Origin: Chloranthus sessilifolius
Lineage: Eukaryota > Streptophyta > Magnoliopsida > Chloranthales > Chloranthaceae
Assembly (NCBI GenBank): GCA_021018995.1
Contig: CM037593.1
Location: forward strand, 40,871,810-40,935,809
DNA length: 64,000 bases
Reading direction: 5' to 3'
The notes under the pieces were generated by a model. It had not been told where the DNA came from. It made no database searches and saw only the letters and a list, made by a program, of their open reading frames with translations. Of this stretch, positions 11,938-23,993 are shown piece after piece (within the stretch, counting starts at the first letter, position 1; every line of letters starts with the position of its first letter). Position numbers and translations under genes: made by a program.

Positions 11938-11943
11938 AAAACT

Positions 11944-13788
11944 TGTTGTCGCTCCAAGTGTGCCATAATTGTGTGCATTATGAATCAAAAATTAAAGAAT
12001 TAAAGAATGCTAAATTATATGGATGTTAACTTATGAAAGGGATATCAGCACATTGGGGCTAACACTGGCCTGCAAGATCAGGGCCAATTGTAGCAAGTTT
12101 TAAAAGTAAGTATTTCAAGATCGTCCACAGAGAAGTTTGTCTAAACTGAGAGATAAACCTCCAGATCTGTGCTACCAGATCTGGCTCTATAATTATCTAA
12201 AAAAAAGAATAGATAAAAGAGAGTGTTGGATTGTGTCACATTTAACTATAAGCAAATAAAGAAAAGAACTAACTACATGATCCAGATCCGAGTTGGGGAG
12301 ATGTTTAAAATAAGACAAATGCAGAAATAATAGCTTCATGTATTTTAGCCTTTGAATTTTAATGGAGAATCTGTAGTTCAACAGAGCAGATTCAATCTTC
12401 ATCTGGCTACCAGCACAGATGTAAGAGAAATAAATCCGAATTAAGGAATAGGTTTAGACTTATGGCTGTGATTTGTCACAGATCATCAGCTAGCTGTGGC
12501 CTATTCTTTATTTCAGAACATGAACATCACTGTAAATGCTGCTTGAATTAGGTTACCAACGCTAATTACATACAGGATGATGAATTAAGGGAAGTTGGAT
12601 GCGGATGAGTGAATCTAAAGAAGTCTAATGCACTAAGGTGAACATTCAGAACCCTCGACATGACTCCAATGGAGAAGACACAAATTACAGCAACCTTTTA
12701 AAATCCAACGTTACAATTACAGAGCACGGCTTCTTAGAGAGCCCTCAGACTTACAGTCTGGGCTTCTCAGAGGGCCCTCAGATTTACAGTCTTGAATCCG
12801 AACTTGGAAGTACAAATCACTCACAATGGCTCTCAAAGGTAAACTACAAGAAGGGATTACAGGGGGTTCAGATAAGCTATCTGACCGGAATGAGGGAAAC
12901 AGAGATGAAAACTCTAAAATCTGGATACCCAAATTGGGCAAATGGTTCGTCTATTTATAGTTTTCCCTAAGCCAGCTCAGATGTGTATCAACCAATCAGA
13001 ATTGGATAGATCTGTATCAACCAATAGGAGTCGAGCACTAGGATCCAGATCTGTTTTGGCCAATCAGAAATGCTTGATCTGGTTCAGCCAATCAGGAAAT
13101 AGAGGCATCAATTCTGTTATGTAATTCAAAAATCTGTTTGAGCTTCTAGAAGTTCCCGCCAAGTAATTTCATCTTTGGGTGTTCACATGGGGTGGAATAT
13201 GCCTTTGGTTCGTGCTCAGAATCTTCCGGAATGTCCTTGGGTTTTAAAACGCATTGGGGCGCGTGCAAAGTTTCCTGAAATACCCTTCGGACGAGCTGCA
13301 AATCCCCAGAATGCCATTTCGCATAGTTTAAGGGCTTTTTCGCAAAGTAGTTTGGCTCCAGAAGCTCTCTTCGCAAAGCATCAGGAGATCTTTTCGCAAA
13401 GTACTTCTCTTCTTTCCGCAGAGCATTTTGGCTTCAGGAGATCTTTTCGCAAAGGACTTCTCTTCTTTTCGCAAAGTTCAAAGTTCTTTGCGAATAGTAG
13501 AAGTTCTTTGCGAATAGTAGAAGTTCTTTGCGAATTGAACTCTCTCTTGCTTCAGGTCTTTTCTTGCTCTTTTAGGACCTTTTTAGCCATTGCTGAGGCT
13601 ATTTCTTCACTCCCTCTTTGAGTTTGACATGCGTTGTCAGCTTTTTGATCATTTTAGGATGGTTTTCGGATTTGGACCTGTCTTTTTGGTTAGCTGCAAT
13701 ATGAACACTAAAGCACTTATTTAGTCCTCTCAAGGGTCTTTCAACGCTCATGTTTAGGGGTAAAAAATGGTATTTTCACTACTTATCA
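11944..13788 (-). mobile_element. Complete LTR (copy 3) of Athila/Tat-like element
   Basis: This 1,845-bp LTR has the same ends as copy 2. The TATA box on the element strand is at 12950-12960. The internal minisatellite (about 13375-13535) has a different repeat composition from copies 1 and 2, with TTCTTTGCGAATAGTAGAAG repeated. It is shared between internal regions 2 and 3. Confidence 0.9.
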
Positions 13789-15409
13789 CACCCCCAAACC
13801 TAAGCTTTGCTAGTCCCTGAGCAAAGAAACATAAAAAACAAAGTAAAGAGCCACTTTTGTAGGAAGCACAGGTGCATTTAGCATATGCAACAAGCCTTTT
13901 AAACCCCTAGGTGATCCCTAGAGGAGGAGTGAAGTCTCCTGAGGGTTTTCAGTGAAGGTACCCACAAACTTCTCCATGAAACAGTTAACATCAGTGCAAT
14001 ATTATCAAATGAGCAATCAAGGAGCAGGGTTAGTTACTCTTGAATCAATGATGAAACAGAAAATTTGATTATTGTTTGCACAGGAATTTAAACATTTATA
14101 AACCTCATGAATGTTTCAATATTTCCAATCTGTGAACAGTCATAGAAAATCATACAAATGTGCCAGCAGTAAGCTCATCCTATGGATAAAAATTAGGTTA
14201 TAAGTCATACTTAAGGTGCTCAAGTTCCAACCCAAATACTCACCGGGGTATACTCTCATCAGTGTTTTTGGTGAGGGTTCATTTTCACTCAAGCTCAGAG
14301 CAGTTACATCTCCCAATGGATCTGTAAGCATGAGCATAGGCATGATTCTTAGGCAATGGCATCATTGACATCTCCTCACCATAGATTGGGTCACTTCTCA
14401 TCTCCACATGACAGCTCACTCAACTTTGGATCACAAGGGCTTTTAATCTAGGTTTGTTTGTATGGCTTATGGAGTGAAGTTTCAAGGAAAGGCAATTTGA
14501 ACAGAGGTTTGAATTTGAGAACTCAGGAAGTGCAGGAGATGGTTCATGACTCCACCTTTTTGAGTTTAGCTTCTTTCTTCTTCTTTTCGAGATTCTCACA
14601 TTCACAGTGATCAGTTCTTTCTTTGATCTTGCATTTTTCAACATAAGGTCCCTTTTTTGCCTTTTTGCTTGCAACTTTTCACATTGTTTGTCTCTTCTTT
14701 TCTCAGTCACCATATTGCCTGTTTTTGAGGTATTTTCTCTTCATTTTCTTGATGTTGCCCAGAAATGGTCCATCTTCAGTTCTTTCTCCTTTACCTCCTG
14801 AATTCTCAGAGTGAGGGAAGGCTGAATTGGTTCCATAGGTCCAGGTGCAAGTACTTTTGAGTATTTTTGATGAAGAATTGTAGGATTTACAGCTCAAATG
14901 GGGTACAAACAGGGGCAGATTTTTCTTGGTTGGTTCTGTTAGGTTCAAGCTGTCTAAAGAAGGCCTTGATCTTTTCCTCAGTTTCATGAGTGCTGTTACT
15001 TGTTTTAATTTGGAGTTTCCTAACTTCTAGTGGATCTAATGCCTCAGCCAATCCTTTGAATCAGAAAAAATTGCCTCAGTCACTCTTCAAGAGATGGAAA
15101 ATATATGGGCTCAATTCTCACTGGTTATGGTTTTCCTTGAGCTTTTAAGTATATCTTTACCTTTTCTCTTCCTTTTGACTTACTACGTCTTTGATACCAG
15201 TATGTTTTTATGGTGTAATCATCATGGACATGTAGAATATCGCTAGGTTTAGAATGTCTAAATTTGACCTAGGAATTTTAAATTTTCTAGTAGTCATAAT
15301 TCTAAAGTAAATTAATACATTTCCTAATTACTTAGGTGATTCTGCTGCCCTTATGTTAACTATTCCTAGGCAGGACTTGTCTTACACCCCAAACCTATGG
15401 GGGAACAGT

Positions 15410-16653
15410 GTCCTCACTGGTTCAAAGGTGGTGGACAATTATTAGGGAAGACAGCAATGAAACAACAATAATCTGGACAGATTCTGACAAGCACATCGAA
15501 ATTTGGATAGAAAATAAAAGGAAAAAGGGGAAAGGGAGTAGGGGAGGGGTTGTAAGTTTTTTTCTGAAATAGAGGAGAACAAAAAGCAATTTGGTTAGGC
15601 ACACTTATAACAGAAAAAATTGCAATAGAATAAAAAAGAAAATAAGAAAGAGACAATTGACAGAATTGGGCTTGTAAACTGGTAACTTCCCTCATTCTTC
15701 TTAACATGGCACGACTTGTGGTCCAGGCTTTCTTGCCAAAGTTGTGAGGAGTGAGTACCTCAAAGGGCTCTTCCTATCAATGTCAAACTTGGCTCTTAAG
15801 AGGTAATGAGTCTTCCAAAGGGAGGCCAGCAATCTTCTGTTCCTTTTTACCTTGGCACTCACATCGCCATTGCTTTCAGGATCAGCATGGGGCATTGAAG
15901 AATTGCCCCTTAGAGAAGTGAAAGAGGGCTTCTAAGATGGGGGTTCGCCTCTCTTAGGTGTGCCCAGTAACATAAAAACTCTCTCGTATGGAATCCATCG
16001 GTAGATATTGCAGGGGCAGATCTCTTCTCACTATTGATTGCCCAGAACCCACCATGCCCTGTGTCAAATTGGCAGCCATATCTCTGAAAGAGGCAACTTC
16101 AGGAGCAGTCAAGGGTCCATCAGGATTGAATTGAAAAGGTATCCCTAGGGCTTGTCCAATGTCCTCAGCAGTCCTGATTAAGTCACAGTTGTCTATAAAA
16201 TAACTAGGGTTGGCACATCAGCATGTTCTCTGTGACCAGGTGAGGTTCTGATACCACAGCTTTGTCATCCTTGGGTAAATTTTCTCGGTAATGGAGTGAG
16301 GATGGTCTTTGAGGAAGCCTCCCGAGATATCTTAAAGATATACGCATAATCAGGTTTGGAGGAGAAAAAGTTTCATCCACCAATAGCTCGGTATGAGCTT
16401 GGGCATCAATGAATGGGTTAGGCAAAACCAAAGGAATGGGTAATGGGGACAGCTCAGACTCTGGGCTCGAGGCAGCAGGGGTGGGCTCCTCATGGCGTAT
16501 TTTTTTTTTCTTTTTCAACCCTATCTGCTTTGTCCATTGAAAGTTTTCTCTTTGCAGACTTCTTGGCTTTGCCTTTGGCTTTTGGGGGTGTTTTGGCTGT
16601 CTTCTTGGCTGAAGATTTAGGGAACATGGCGAGAGATTTCTCGGTTTTCCCAT
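15410..16653 (-). pseudogene. Transposon-domain ORF, copy 3 (multiply frameshifted)
   Basis: Pieces of the ORF at 2782-3774 are recognisable on the minus strand but shifted by many small deletions. This copy is useful because it retains the junction between the basic N-terminal tail (Lys/Pro/Ala-rich, then a poly-Lys stretch from the A/T-rich run at 16500-16515) and the EEPTPAASSPESELSPLP linker that precedes the domain. It also has an extra start-proximal segment near 16630-16653. Confidence 0.6.
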
Positions 16654-16679
16654 ATTTAAAATGGCCTCAAATGTAGCTT

Positions 16680-17400
16680 AAGTACCAGCAATCACAGAAG
16701 AATAAGAGTAGAAGCGATTACACATGATCTGAGGTTTCCTCTGTGTGAGTTTCTTTGCTCTGAAAAGATCGTCAGCTGATGATCTACACCTTTGATTTCT
16801 GACAAGAGAAAAGCAGAGGATTAGAATAGATGGTGGAGTCTTTACCTTGCGAAATGTTTGTAAAGACTCCTCCACCACTCATCAATGATGTCAACATGGA
16901 AACATTCCTCGTGAGAATTGAGGTTGAGTAACAGCATTATACATTCAATTTAACTTTCATATTTCCAAAAGACACCTCCATGATGCAGGACACTGCATTG
17001 AATGCATGCATTAGCTGTAGCCGAATGGTCTTCCCATAATGAGGGATGGCGGTGGTACTTTTGGTTGGTTCCATGTCCAACACCAAAAAGTCGTGAGGGT
17101 AGAAAAACTTGTCTACTCCTACCAAAACATCTTCAATCAACCCCATAGGTTTCCTTTCAGATCTGTCAGCTATTGTAACACCACTTGAGTGGGTTTCAAT
17201 TCTCCCAAACCTAGCTTCTCATAAGCAGGCGGTTGACACTAGCACCCAGATCTAGCAAGGCTTTCTCAATGGTGTGCTCCCCAATGATGCAGGGGATTGT
17301 GGGGATTCAGGTCTTGCATCTTAGGTGGTGTTGCAATTGATAGCACTTGGTTGATTTTCTCCAGCAAAAGGCCTTCTTGGATAAATGTATCCTGGGTGCC
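16680..17400 (-). pseudogene. gag/protease remnant, copy 3
   Basis: Protease motifs matching 3971-4985 are present on the minus strand (MGLIEDVLVGVDKFFYP and an FGNMKVKLNV piece), but the active-site region near 17230-17260 has lost bases and the frame is broken repeatedly. The sequence runs into the gap. Confidence 0.6.
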
Positions 17401-17411
17401 TTTTTGTGGGC

Positions 17412-17511
17412 NNNNNNNNNNNNNNNNNNNNNNNNNNNNNNNNNNNNNNNNNNNNNNNNNNNNNNNNNNNNNNNNNNNNNNNNNNNNNNNNNNNNNNNNN
17501 NNNNNNNNNNN
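17412..17511. other. Assembly gap of 100 N
   Basis: Exactly 100 Ns, the usual placeholder for a gap of unknown size. The gypsy array enters it from the left, while the right side is unrelated sequence, so at least part of an internal region, an LTR and the array end are unresolved. Confidence 1.
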
Positions 17512-19416
17512 AAGCATGCATGTGTAATACACGGATTGATTCTGTACCTTTAGGTGCGAAATCAAGTATAAATGTGAATTTAAAAGCAAATTTTGGTTGA
17601 CTTATTGACACCCCATATATTCATCTTAGACATCCCTAAATTACCCCCTACAGGTTTCCCCAATACCTATCCCCTCTGTGGGCCCCAACCCATCAATTCT
17701 TATCAAACTTAAGAATCCTTGACTTTACTCCAAACATTCCCAATATCTATTTAAACCTTCATTAGCAAACTTTTAGCTCCCTTAAACCAATCTAATTAAG
17801 CCTCCCTAATCTTTAGAAACCCTAGGAACCCTTGAGGTTAGGAAATTATGTTGCAACCTACACTTACCCTACCCTCATATATATCCCATGCCCTTCGTAG
17901 AACAATTTATGTATGGGTGACAGTTGCCACATCCAAGGGTTGCTCTAAAGGACAAAGACCGTAATCCTTGTGCTAGCCAATGGAAGCTTAACATTTTTCA
18001 AACATCTGATGGCCCATCTTTGAGCCGATTTTTTTATAAATTGACCGCTTTCTCCTTGCAAAGGGGTGATTTTAGAAATCCAAGTAAACCCTACACATTT
18101 GCACTATTCACCCTTACAGATCAAATAGTAGAAACTATAAGACTGGGGATAGATTTATAGTTGAGGAAACCTCTCTTTCCCTGATCTGCTCTCCTATACT
18201 ATTAACACTTTATGGAAAGTATTTTTTCAAAAATAAATATTAGATTTAGATTAATTTCTCTAAAGAAATTTGCTTTGTTTTCCTAAAATGCTTTCCATAT
18301 ATGGTTCATGGATTTGAAATTTGACCCTCGTTTATGCAATTGTAGTGTCTTAGTGTTATGGTTATTCCATGTTTTAGGTTTTTATAGGTAGAGAAAAAGG
18401 TTTTTGTGTTAAGTTAGAATTTTCATCTTAATCTCAATAATAGTAGAATTACTTTTTTTGGTTAATCTAGGTTTTTATAGCAAGGATAACATTCTATGTC
18501 TGTTATTCTTCAATGAACATTGTTTTCATGGATGATCAAATTGTTAGTCAGGTGTCGTATGAACGAAAGAGAACACAATGCTTTCAAGGGGGCTAGGTGA
18601 GATGGTATGTTCATCAGAAAAAAAGGCATATGCCAAAATATTTGTTGTATTTTATTTTATTGTTCAATTATAGAAAATAATAAATAAGAAAATGGATTTA
18701 CCAAACATAAACGATAAAAATGTGACAAAAAGGCATCGATATAGTAATATTTCATGTGAATATGCAATTACTGAAAGATGAAGCATAAATCATGAAAGAT
18801 TTAAGAAAATAGACTGCATAGTTCAAAGTTCCAATTGTCCAAGTCAAGTGCTAAACATTATAAAATAATGTAGTTATGTCATGTGTTTGTAGGAATGAGT
18901 GAAAGAGTACTCAATGTTTTAAATGGCTGAGGTGCTACACCCATCAAGAAGGTGTTCACCTCATTAACTTTTTTGAAATACAACGAAATAAGAAAAAAAA
19001 TTGAATAAGAGAGAATTAAAAAGCATAAACTATAAAAATGCAACAATAAAGTCATCAGTAGAGTAATATACAATGCAATATGTATTAACTAAAGAAAAAC
19101 ATAATAATTAAGAGAAAATATAACAAACATAAACCATAAAAATGTGACAAAAAAGTCGCCAACAGAGTAATATACAATGCAAATATGCTACTCAAGTATT
19201 AAGCATTAATCATCAAAGAGTTAACAAATATAGACTGAATAGTTCAAAGTTTCAAATGTTTCGCACGAAAACAAGCCAACTACTAACCATTATTAATTTG
19301 AATTACAGTACAATACAAAACACTACAATAAAACCATATATTAAGTTTCAAAATGGAATATTCCAAAAATAATCATCCTCAAATAATTGATTATTCTCAG
19401 CCATGTCTTAGGGGAT
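17512..19416. other. No recognisable gene; AT-rich repeat-like DNA
   Basis: No long open frames and no family motifs. 18700-19260 contains a loosely repeated segment: phrases such as AAACATAAACNATAAAAATG with GACAAAAAG(G/T)C, and GAGTAATATACAATGCAA, recur two or three times. This looks like an old dispersed repeat with internal duplication. It should lie in the last intron of the minus-strand DUF3531 gene. Confidence 0.5.
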
Positions 19417-20386
19417 TGTTATATTTATTATTAATATAATAAATATTTTAATAATTTAAAGAAAATAAAACTTTATTTGATTTCTTAGTTTTGGGTTGGG
19501 TTTTAGGCAATAGATATTCTCAAGTTTTATGTGCAAATTAATAGTCCCACATTGGTAAAAATAAAAGGTGCTTAGGCTATATATAGAATCTTTCACCTTC
19601 TATTATTGTTTGACAATAAGAAGAGAAGAGTGTGCCTAGCGGCGAGCCGCCTTATTCGCGCGCGCGCGTGTGCGTGGCAATTGGCGTTTAGGCGCATTGG
19701 CACTTTAGGCGCGCACGCACTTTGCACTTCGCACGTGCGCATCGTCGCAAGGAGAGGTTTGATTTTTTGACCAGGCAGATCCAACGGTCAGATTATTCAT
19801 GGGTCGGGTCGGGCCTAATGGGCCACTAATCAGTGGGTCAATTCGGTTCTATTGGGCCAAACGGATTGGTCAAATGTTGACCGTTGGACCCAATCGTTTC
19901 ATAACCGCTAATAAAGGTTTGCAACCGTTCGAATTTGAATTCGAAAAGTTGCAACCTTTCATACAACCGTTGGATGAAGCGGTTGAGATCTTTGAAAGAT
20001 CTGAGCCATCCAAAATACGACTGTTGGCCCAACAGTCATATTGAAACGTCTATATAAGGAGGCCTTAGGACACAGATTTGGATACTCTAAAATCCATCGG
20101 ATTCCTTGCATATAACTTGAGAATTCCTCTTGCTTTCTTCATTTGTTGGTACTCCAACGGATTGAGTTTTCTGGGGCGATCCTCTACTGTTGCAAAGTAA
20201 CGGATCGCATCCAAGAGATTGGGCTCATTGTATCCTGGAAACGTCTCGCTGGAACCCTTTTGCAAACTCGAAGATTTACTAGAGTAGAGAGCGAATAGCG
20301 TTTTAAAGACAACGATTACGTGCCTCGAGTTCAATTCTCTTGCCCATTTCATCATTTTCGGATTTCTGTTCATAATTTATCTAACA
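19417..20386 (+). mobile_element. Solo-LTR-like sequence, Copia type (candidate)
   Basis: This 970-bp segment begins TGTTATATTTATTATT and ends TTATCTAACA. It contains a TCCCACATTGG phrase common in plant LTRs, a plus-strand TATA-like TCTATATAAGGAGGCC at about 20048-20063 and a GC-rich stretch at about 19640-19745. No second LTR, primer site or polypurine tract is seen. The flanking 5-mers (GGGAT and CTCGG) do not match, so it is either a decayed solo LTR or a truncated element. Confidence 0.5.
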
Positions 20387-21530
20387 CTCGGTACGTCCTC
20401 GAGAAATCAGTAAGAGAGAACAAAAGAAATTAGACAGTTGCAGAGAAATCATAAAAAACTGAAGAGTAAAGAGGTGGTTGATATTCTCAATTTTTTTTGC
20501 CAATCAAAAAATATATATTTTAGCAGAAGATCAACCATATTAAAACTAGGTTTTTCAATGGTATTTAGGTAAAGAGTTTATGAGTTGTTCTTAGAAAAAA
20601 AGAAGTAAAGAAATAAGAAAAAGCAGCATTGGGAATAATGTCTTCTCTAGGAGTGCATGCCTCATCAAAAGGCACCCCTCAAGGCAGGGGCATACACCCC
20701 CTGAAAGCCTTTAGCCAAAGGCATACACTTCTGGGAGGTTGCGCCTCTAGGCATTTATATGTTGTGCTTTGCCCCAAGTCATGCACCTCCCACACTGTAA
20801 AAACACATTGAGAGAACCTTTAGCTTTTCACTCCTTGTTTTATTAGAAATGTCAGTCTAGTTGGTAGGAAACTTTCAGTACTTGATACATAAAAATTGTG
20901 GAAATCCCTAAATAAGAAATAATATTTTATAAATATGTCTTTGAGATGTTAACATAGGAATGCTACTAAGTCAATGTATTGATATGGACATTATTTCTTT
21001 TTACAAATCCAGTTTGCTGGCAGATTATTTCTTTGACTTTATGTATGACATCAAACCATGAAAACTCGTATGTGTGAATTTTGAATATGGAGTTAGGTTC
21101 ATTTTCCTTCTACGTATTTTATATAATTTGGAATTTGTGCACTTTGAGTGACCTCAAGACATAATCTTTCGTGAAATGAATAATTTAAAGGGCTCTCATG
21201 ATAAGAGGGGGTTGATCTCTTCAAATTGTGCATTGGCCATCCAATTTTAGACTGTAATTAGCTGACTGTTGTGGTTTCTTCTTTTTGCTGATGTACATTT
21301 GTATATAAGTTGCCTCGCCGGTAAACAGTCCCTTTTGGGCATGTTTCATGTGTACCTTTTCCTTGTTCATGGAATCCTTTTTAATAAAGAGAAAAGGAAA
21401 AAAAAAGTTGCTTCTATTTAGGCTTCAAATTTTTACTTCTGTTGCATTTCACACATTATATGCACGCATGGCACTTGCCTTTTTTCTAGTATGTTTGTGT
21501 GTAGTATATGGAGCCGAATCGTGCTAATCA
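20387..21530. other. Intronic or intergenic DNA, nothing recognised
   Basis: No coding signature. At 20650-20800 a phrase like GGCATACACNCC recurs loosely, but I cannot assign it. Confidence 0.4.
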
Positions 21531-21951
21531 TGATAGCTATCATTTTCTTGATCCATATAAACTAGTTTATTATATAAGATATATTTCCTTTTTACAAAAA
21601 AATTGGGTCCAAGGGAACCAAGGATCATTTCTTGGTTATCTTAACTTCTCACAACCAACACAGAATAACAGCAAGAGAAGCCATAATGGAAGTTGAAGAT
21701 CACCTTCCTTGACATGCACAGGGATAGGTATCATTTTCTTGATCCATATAAACTATTTTATCATATGAGATATATTTATTTTTTACAATTTTTTATTCTC
21801 ATTCCAGCGAAATTGAGTCTAAGGTTACCAAGGATCATTTCTTGGTTATCGTAACTTCTCACAACCAACACAGAATAATAGCAAGACAAGCAGTATATAA
21901 TGAAAATTGAAGAAGATCACCTTCATTGACATGCACACAGATCAAAGAGGA
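21531..21951. repeat. Two-copy direct duplication of about 200 bp
   Basis: 21531-21720 and 21727-21951 are diverged direct copies. Both contain TATCATTTTCTTGATCCATA, then ACCAAGGATCATTTCTTGG, AACTTCTCACAACCAACACA and GATCACCTTC(C/A)TTGACATGCA. The second copy has a small insertion (TTTTTATTCTCATTCCAGCG). Confidence 0.8.
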
Positions 21952-22080
21952 TATTTTGTTGTTTTTCTTTATTCCAACCAATTCATATATTTTAGTATAA
22001 AGCTTCTAACCGATAGTGTTTTAAGTTTGAATTGCATAGGGTAACACAAAAAAAATTTAATTTGAAACACATTTTTACTA

Positions 22081-22230
22081 ATATAATGAGAGAAGGCTAG
22101 ATACCATAATTAGTACCATTTTATGATGACCAAAAACACCCTTTTTCCTCAAAATTTTGATGTGCATGAGTTAATGGCAAATATAGCTATTTAAAATTTA
22201 CTAAGGGTAAGTATGGTATCTCAAAGTAAA
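22081..22230. repeat. Dispersed repeat, inverted partner at 56640-56770
   Basis: The interval containing ACCAAAAACACCC, ATGTGCATGAGTTAATGGCA and AAATTTACTAAGGGTAAGTA is matched in inverted orientation, with divergence, at 56640-56770. This indicates an old interspersed element with no visible coding capacity. Confidence 0.6.
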
Positions 22231-22739
22231 ACTTATCTTATTTACATTTATAGTAATTAGAGACTGCAGCATATCTCGCCTTCTCCTACACACGTGCATA
22301 GCATGCGCTACCCACTAGCTCAATTTAAGGTAAATGTCCAGGCCCAAAATCACCCTCTGATAGCTATCATTCAACACAAATAGGGAATGAAAACAAATCA
22401 GATTGGTCGCACAGTCAGTATGTACAGATTCTAGCCTGCACATCTCTGAGTGCTTACATGCCTCATATAAACAATGCTAGCCTTCACATCAAAAGATTCT
22501 ATTATCGTAAGACATAAAATATTGTGAATAAAAAATTTACAAGGCATGTAAGCAGTTAGAAAATGCATATATTCCTGTAGTATGAACAAATGTGTCATCC
22601 GGAAACAGCAGCACATCAACTACTAAAAGTAAAAAAACTAAAAAACTATATATACAATATTCTCAGTATTTAATGACCAAAAAATGAATAACGAAGGCAA
22701 ACGATTTCATCAGCAGTAGGCAATAAGTTGAGATTTTAC

Positions 22740-23993
22740 TCTGAGCTTATTTGAATCAAGGCATTGGTCAAAACGTCCAACAGCAATGGTTCAGTTGTCC
22801 CGATATCCACCCTGTTGGAAGTAGACCAAATGTATCAACAAGAACTCTAGGAAGCAATTCCAAAATACTTATTTGCACCCTATAAGGCACGGTTCGTATA
22901 GTGCACAAACGACTGGTAAACATTATTAGCACAGAAAATTTTATTAATGAGATCAAGAGTATCAGAGTAGTACCATACTCGTCCCAAATTGTCTTGAATC
23001 TCAAAGTCCCCAATGTTATAAAAAGTAGATGGTGTAACATTTGCTCCCTGAATAGCATCATAACTTGGTCTTCTATCCAAAGGTGACTGTGACAACTGTG
23101 AGAAAAAAGAAATAATGATTCAGTTGCAAGCCCGTATTATAGGGGCATCCAGAAAAAAGGACAAAAAAAGGTCGATACATTGACACGTATGGATTTCTTA
23201 GGGGACCGATAGGTATCCGTGAACCGAGATTTGGAATATCTAAGGACATACCCTGTCATTGGCTAGGAATAACAGACTAGATGAAAGAATGTAGCTCTCA
23301 TGTAAATAGGATATTGATGCTCTGTGAGTTTAAAATTCCTCAAGAGTTGTTAGAAGATATAATTTTCTTCAAAGAATATAGGGGTCCGGTGTCACTATGT
23401 AGGTTAGAAATTGACCATTTGCCCAGTAGCTAAGGGTGAAACTCCTTTTCGAAATTCATGAGCATTAACAGTTTCACACCTAAAAATTGTAGGCTCTGGT
23501 TTTCTGTTCCTACAAAATGGCAATTGTTTATCATCCCACATGGATGCCACCAATTATCCTTAACCTATAGAATAAATATTAAAAGTCTTAACACCATATG
23601 AAGCTAGCATCACCAATTCATTGTATTTTTCTGTTCAATTGTCTATACATAGTATTCTTCGTATCAAATTTTATGTTGCTGACCAAATCTATTTAGATCC
23701 CTAGAGTATTATGACTCAGAGCTATCAAGTTAAGCTGCACGTAACTGAAAATGCATCAATAAAAGCTACTTATACCTGCATGTTCATAGAATTACAACCA
23801 CCAAAACGGCCAATTATGTACCAAGATCTGATGGCCTGCATATAAATTGCACAAACTAGGTTGTTGAAGCTCATCTCCCAATAAATCAAATGAAATTCAA
23901 AGGAGGTAACTTACGTCGCAAATAAAGGAAATATCCTTTGTTAACGGAGGATGGTAAAACTCAAACCATATATAGGAGTTTGAGAAATCAAAT
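22740..23993 (-). CDS. Exons 3-6 of the DUF3531 gene
   Basis: Exon 3 (23993-23915) begins after GGCAG and ends before GTAAGT. Exon 4 (23835-23776, 20 codons) is flanked by TATGCAG and GTATAAG. Exon 5 (23095-22974) is flanked by TTCTCACAG and GTACTA, so its last two bases complete a Trp codon with exon 6. Exon 6 (22811-22740) starts after CAACAG and ends before GTAAAA. Introns between them are 79, 678 and 162 bp. The encoded segment holds the most conserved family blocks ([16 protein letters not shown] and [11 protein letters not shown]). There are no frameshifts or stops, which argues against a pseudogene. Confidence 0.88.

Larger units (their letters stand above)
7517..11943 (-). mobile_element. 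Internal region 2 of the gypsy array
   Basis: This 4.43 kb region has the same order as internal region 1. 7517-9400 and 10550-11943 align closely with copy 1. The interval from about 9405 to 10550, which should hold the transposon-domain ORF, is scrambled: short recognisable pieces of copy 1 are separated by unrelated filler and many small deletions. The primer site at 11920-11937 is an exact match to the tRNA-Asp 3' end. Confidence 0.85.
13789..17411 (-). mobile_element. Internal region 3, truncated at the assembly gap
   Basis: The first 1.2 kb is nearly identical to copies 1 and 2. From about 15100 onward it carries very frequent 1-10 bp deletions and substitutions relative to copy 1. It stops in the gag/protease region at the N gap, with no primer site or LTR on the far side. 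The basic 3' frame is at about 14987-14420, broken transposon-domain ORF pieces at about 16653-15410 and protease pieces at about 17390-16680, all on the minus strand. Confidence 0.85.

Noticed and set aside
19593-19784. Minus-strand frame in the GC-rich part of the solo LTR
   Set aside because: Low-complexity Arg/Ala-rich translation of GCGCGC sequence inside an LTR.
22431-22619. Candidate last exon of the DUF3531 gene downstream of exon 6
   Set aside because: No match to the expected C-terminal block and no acceptor in the right phase; just a chance frame.
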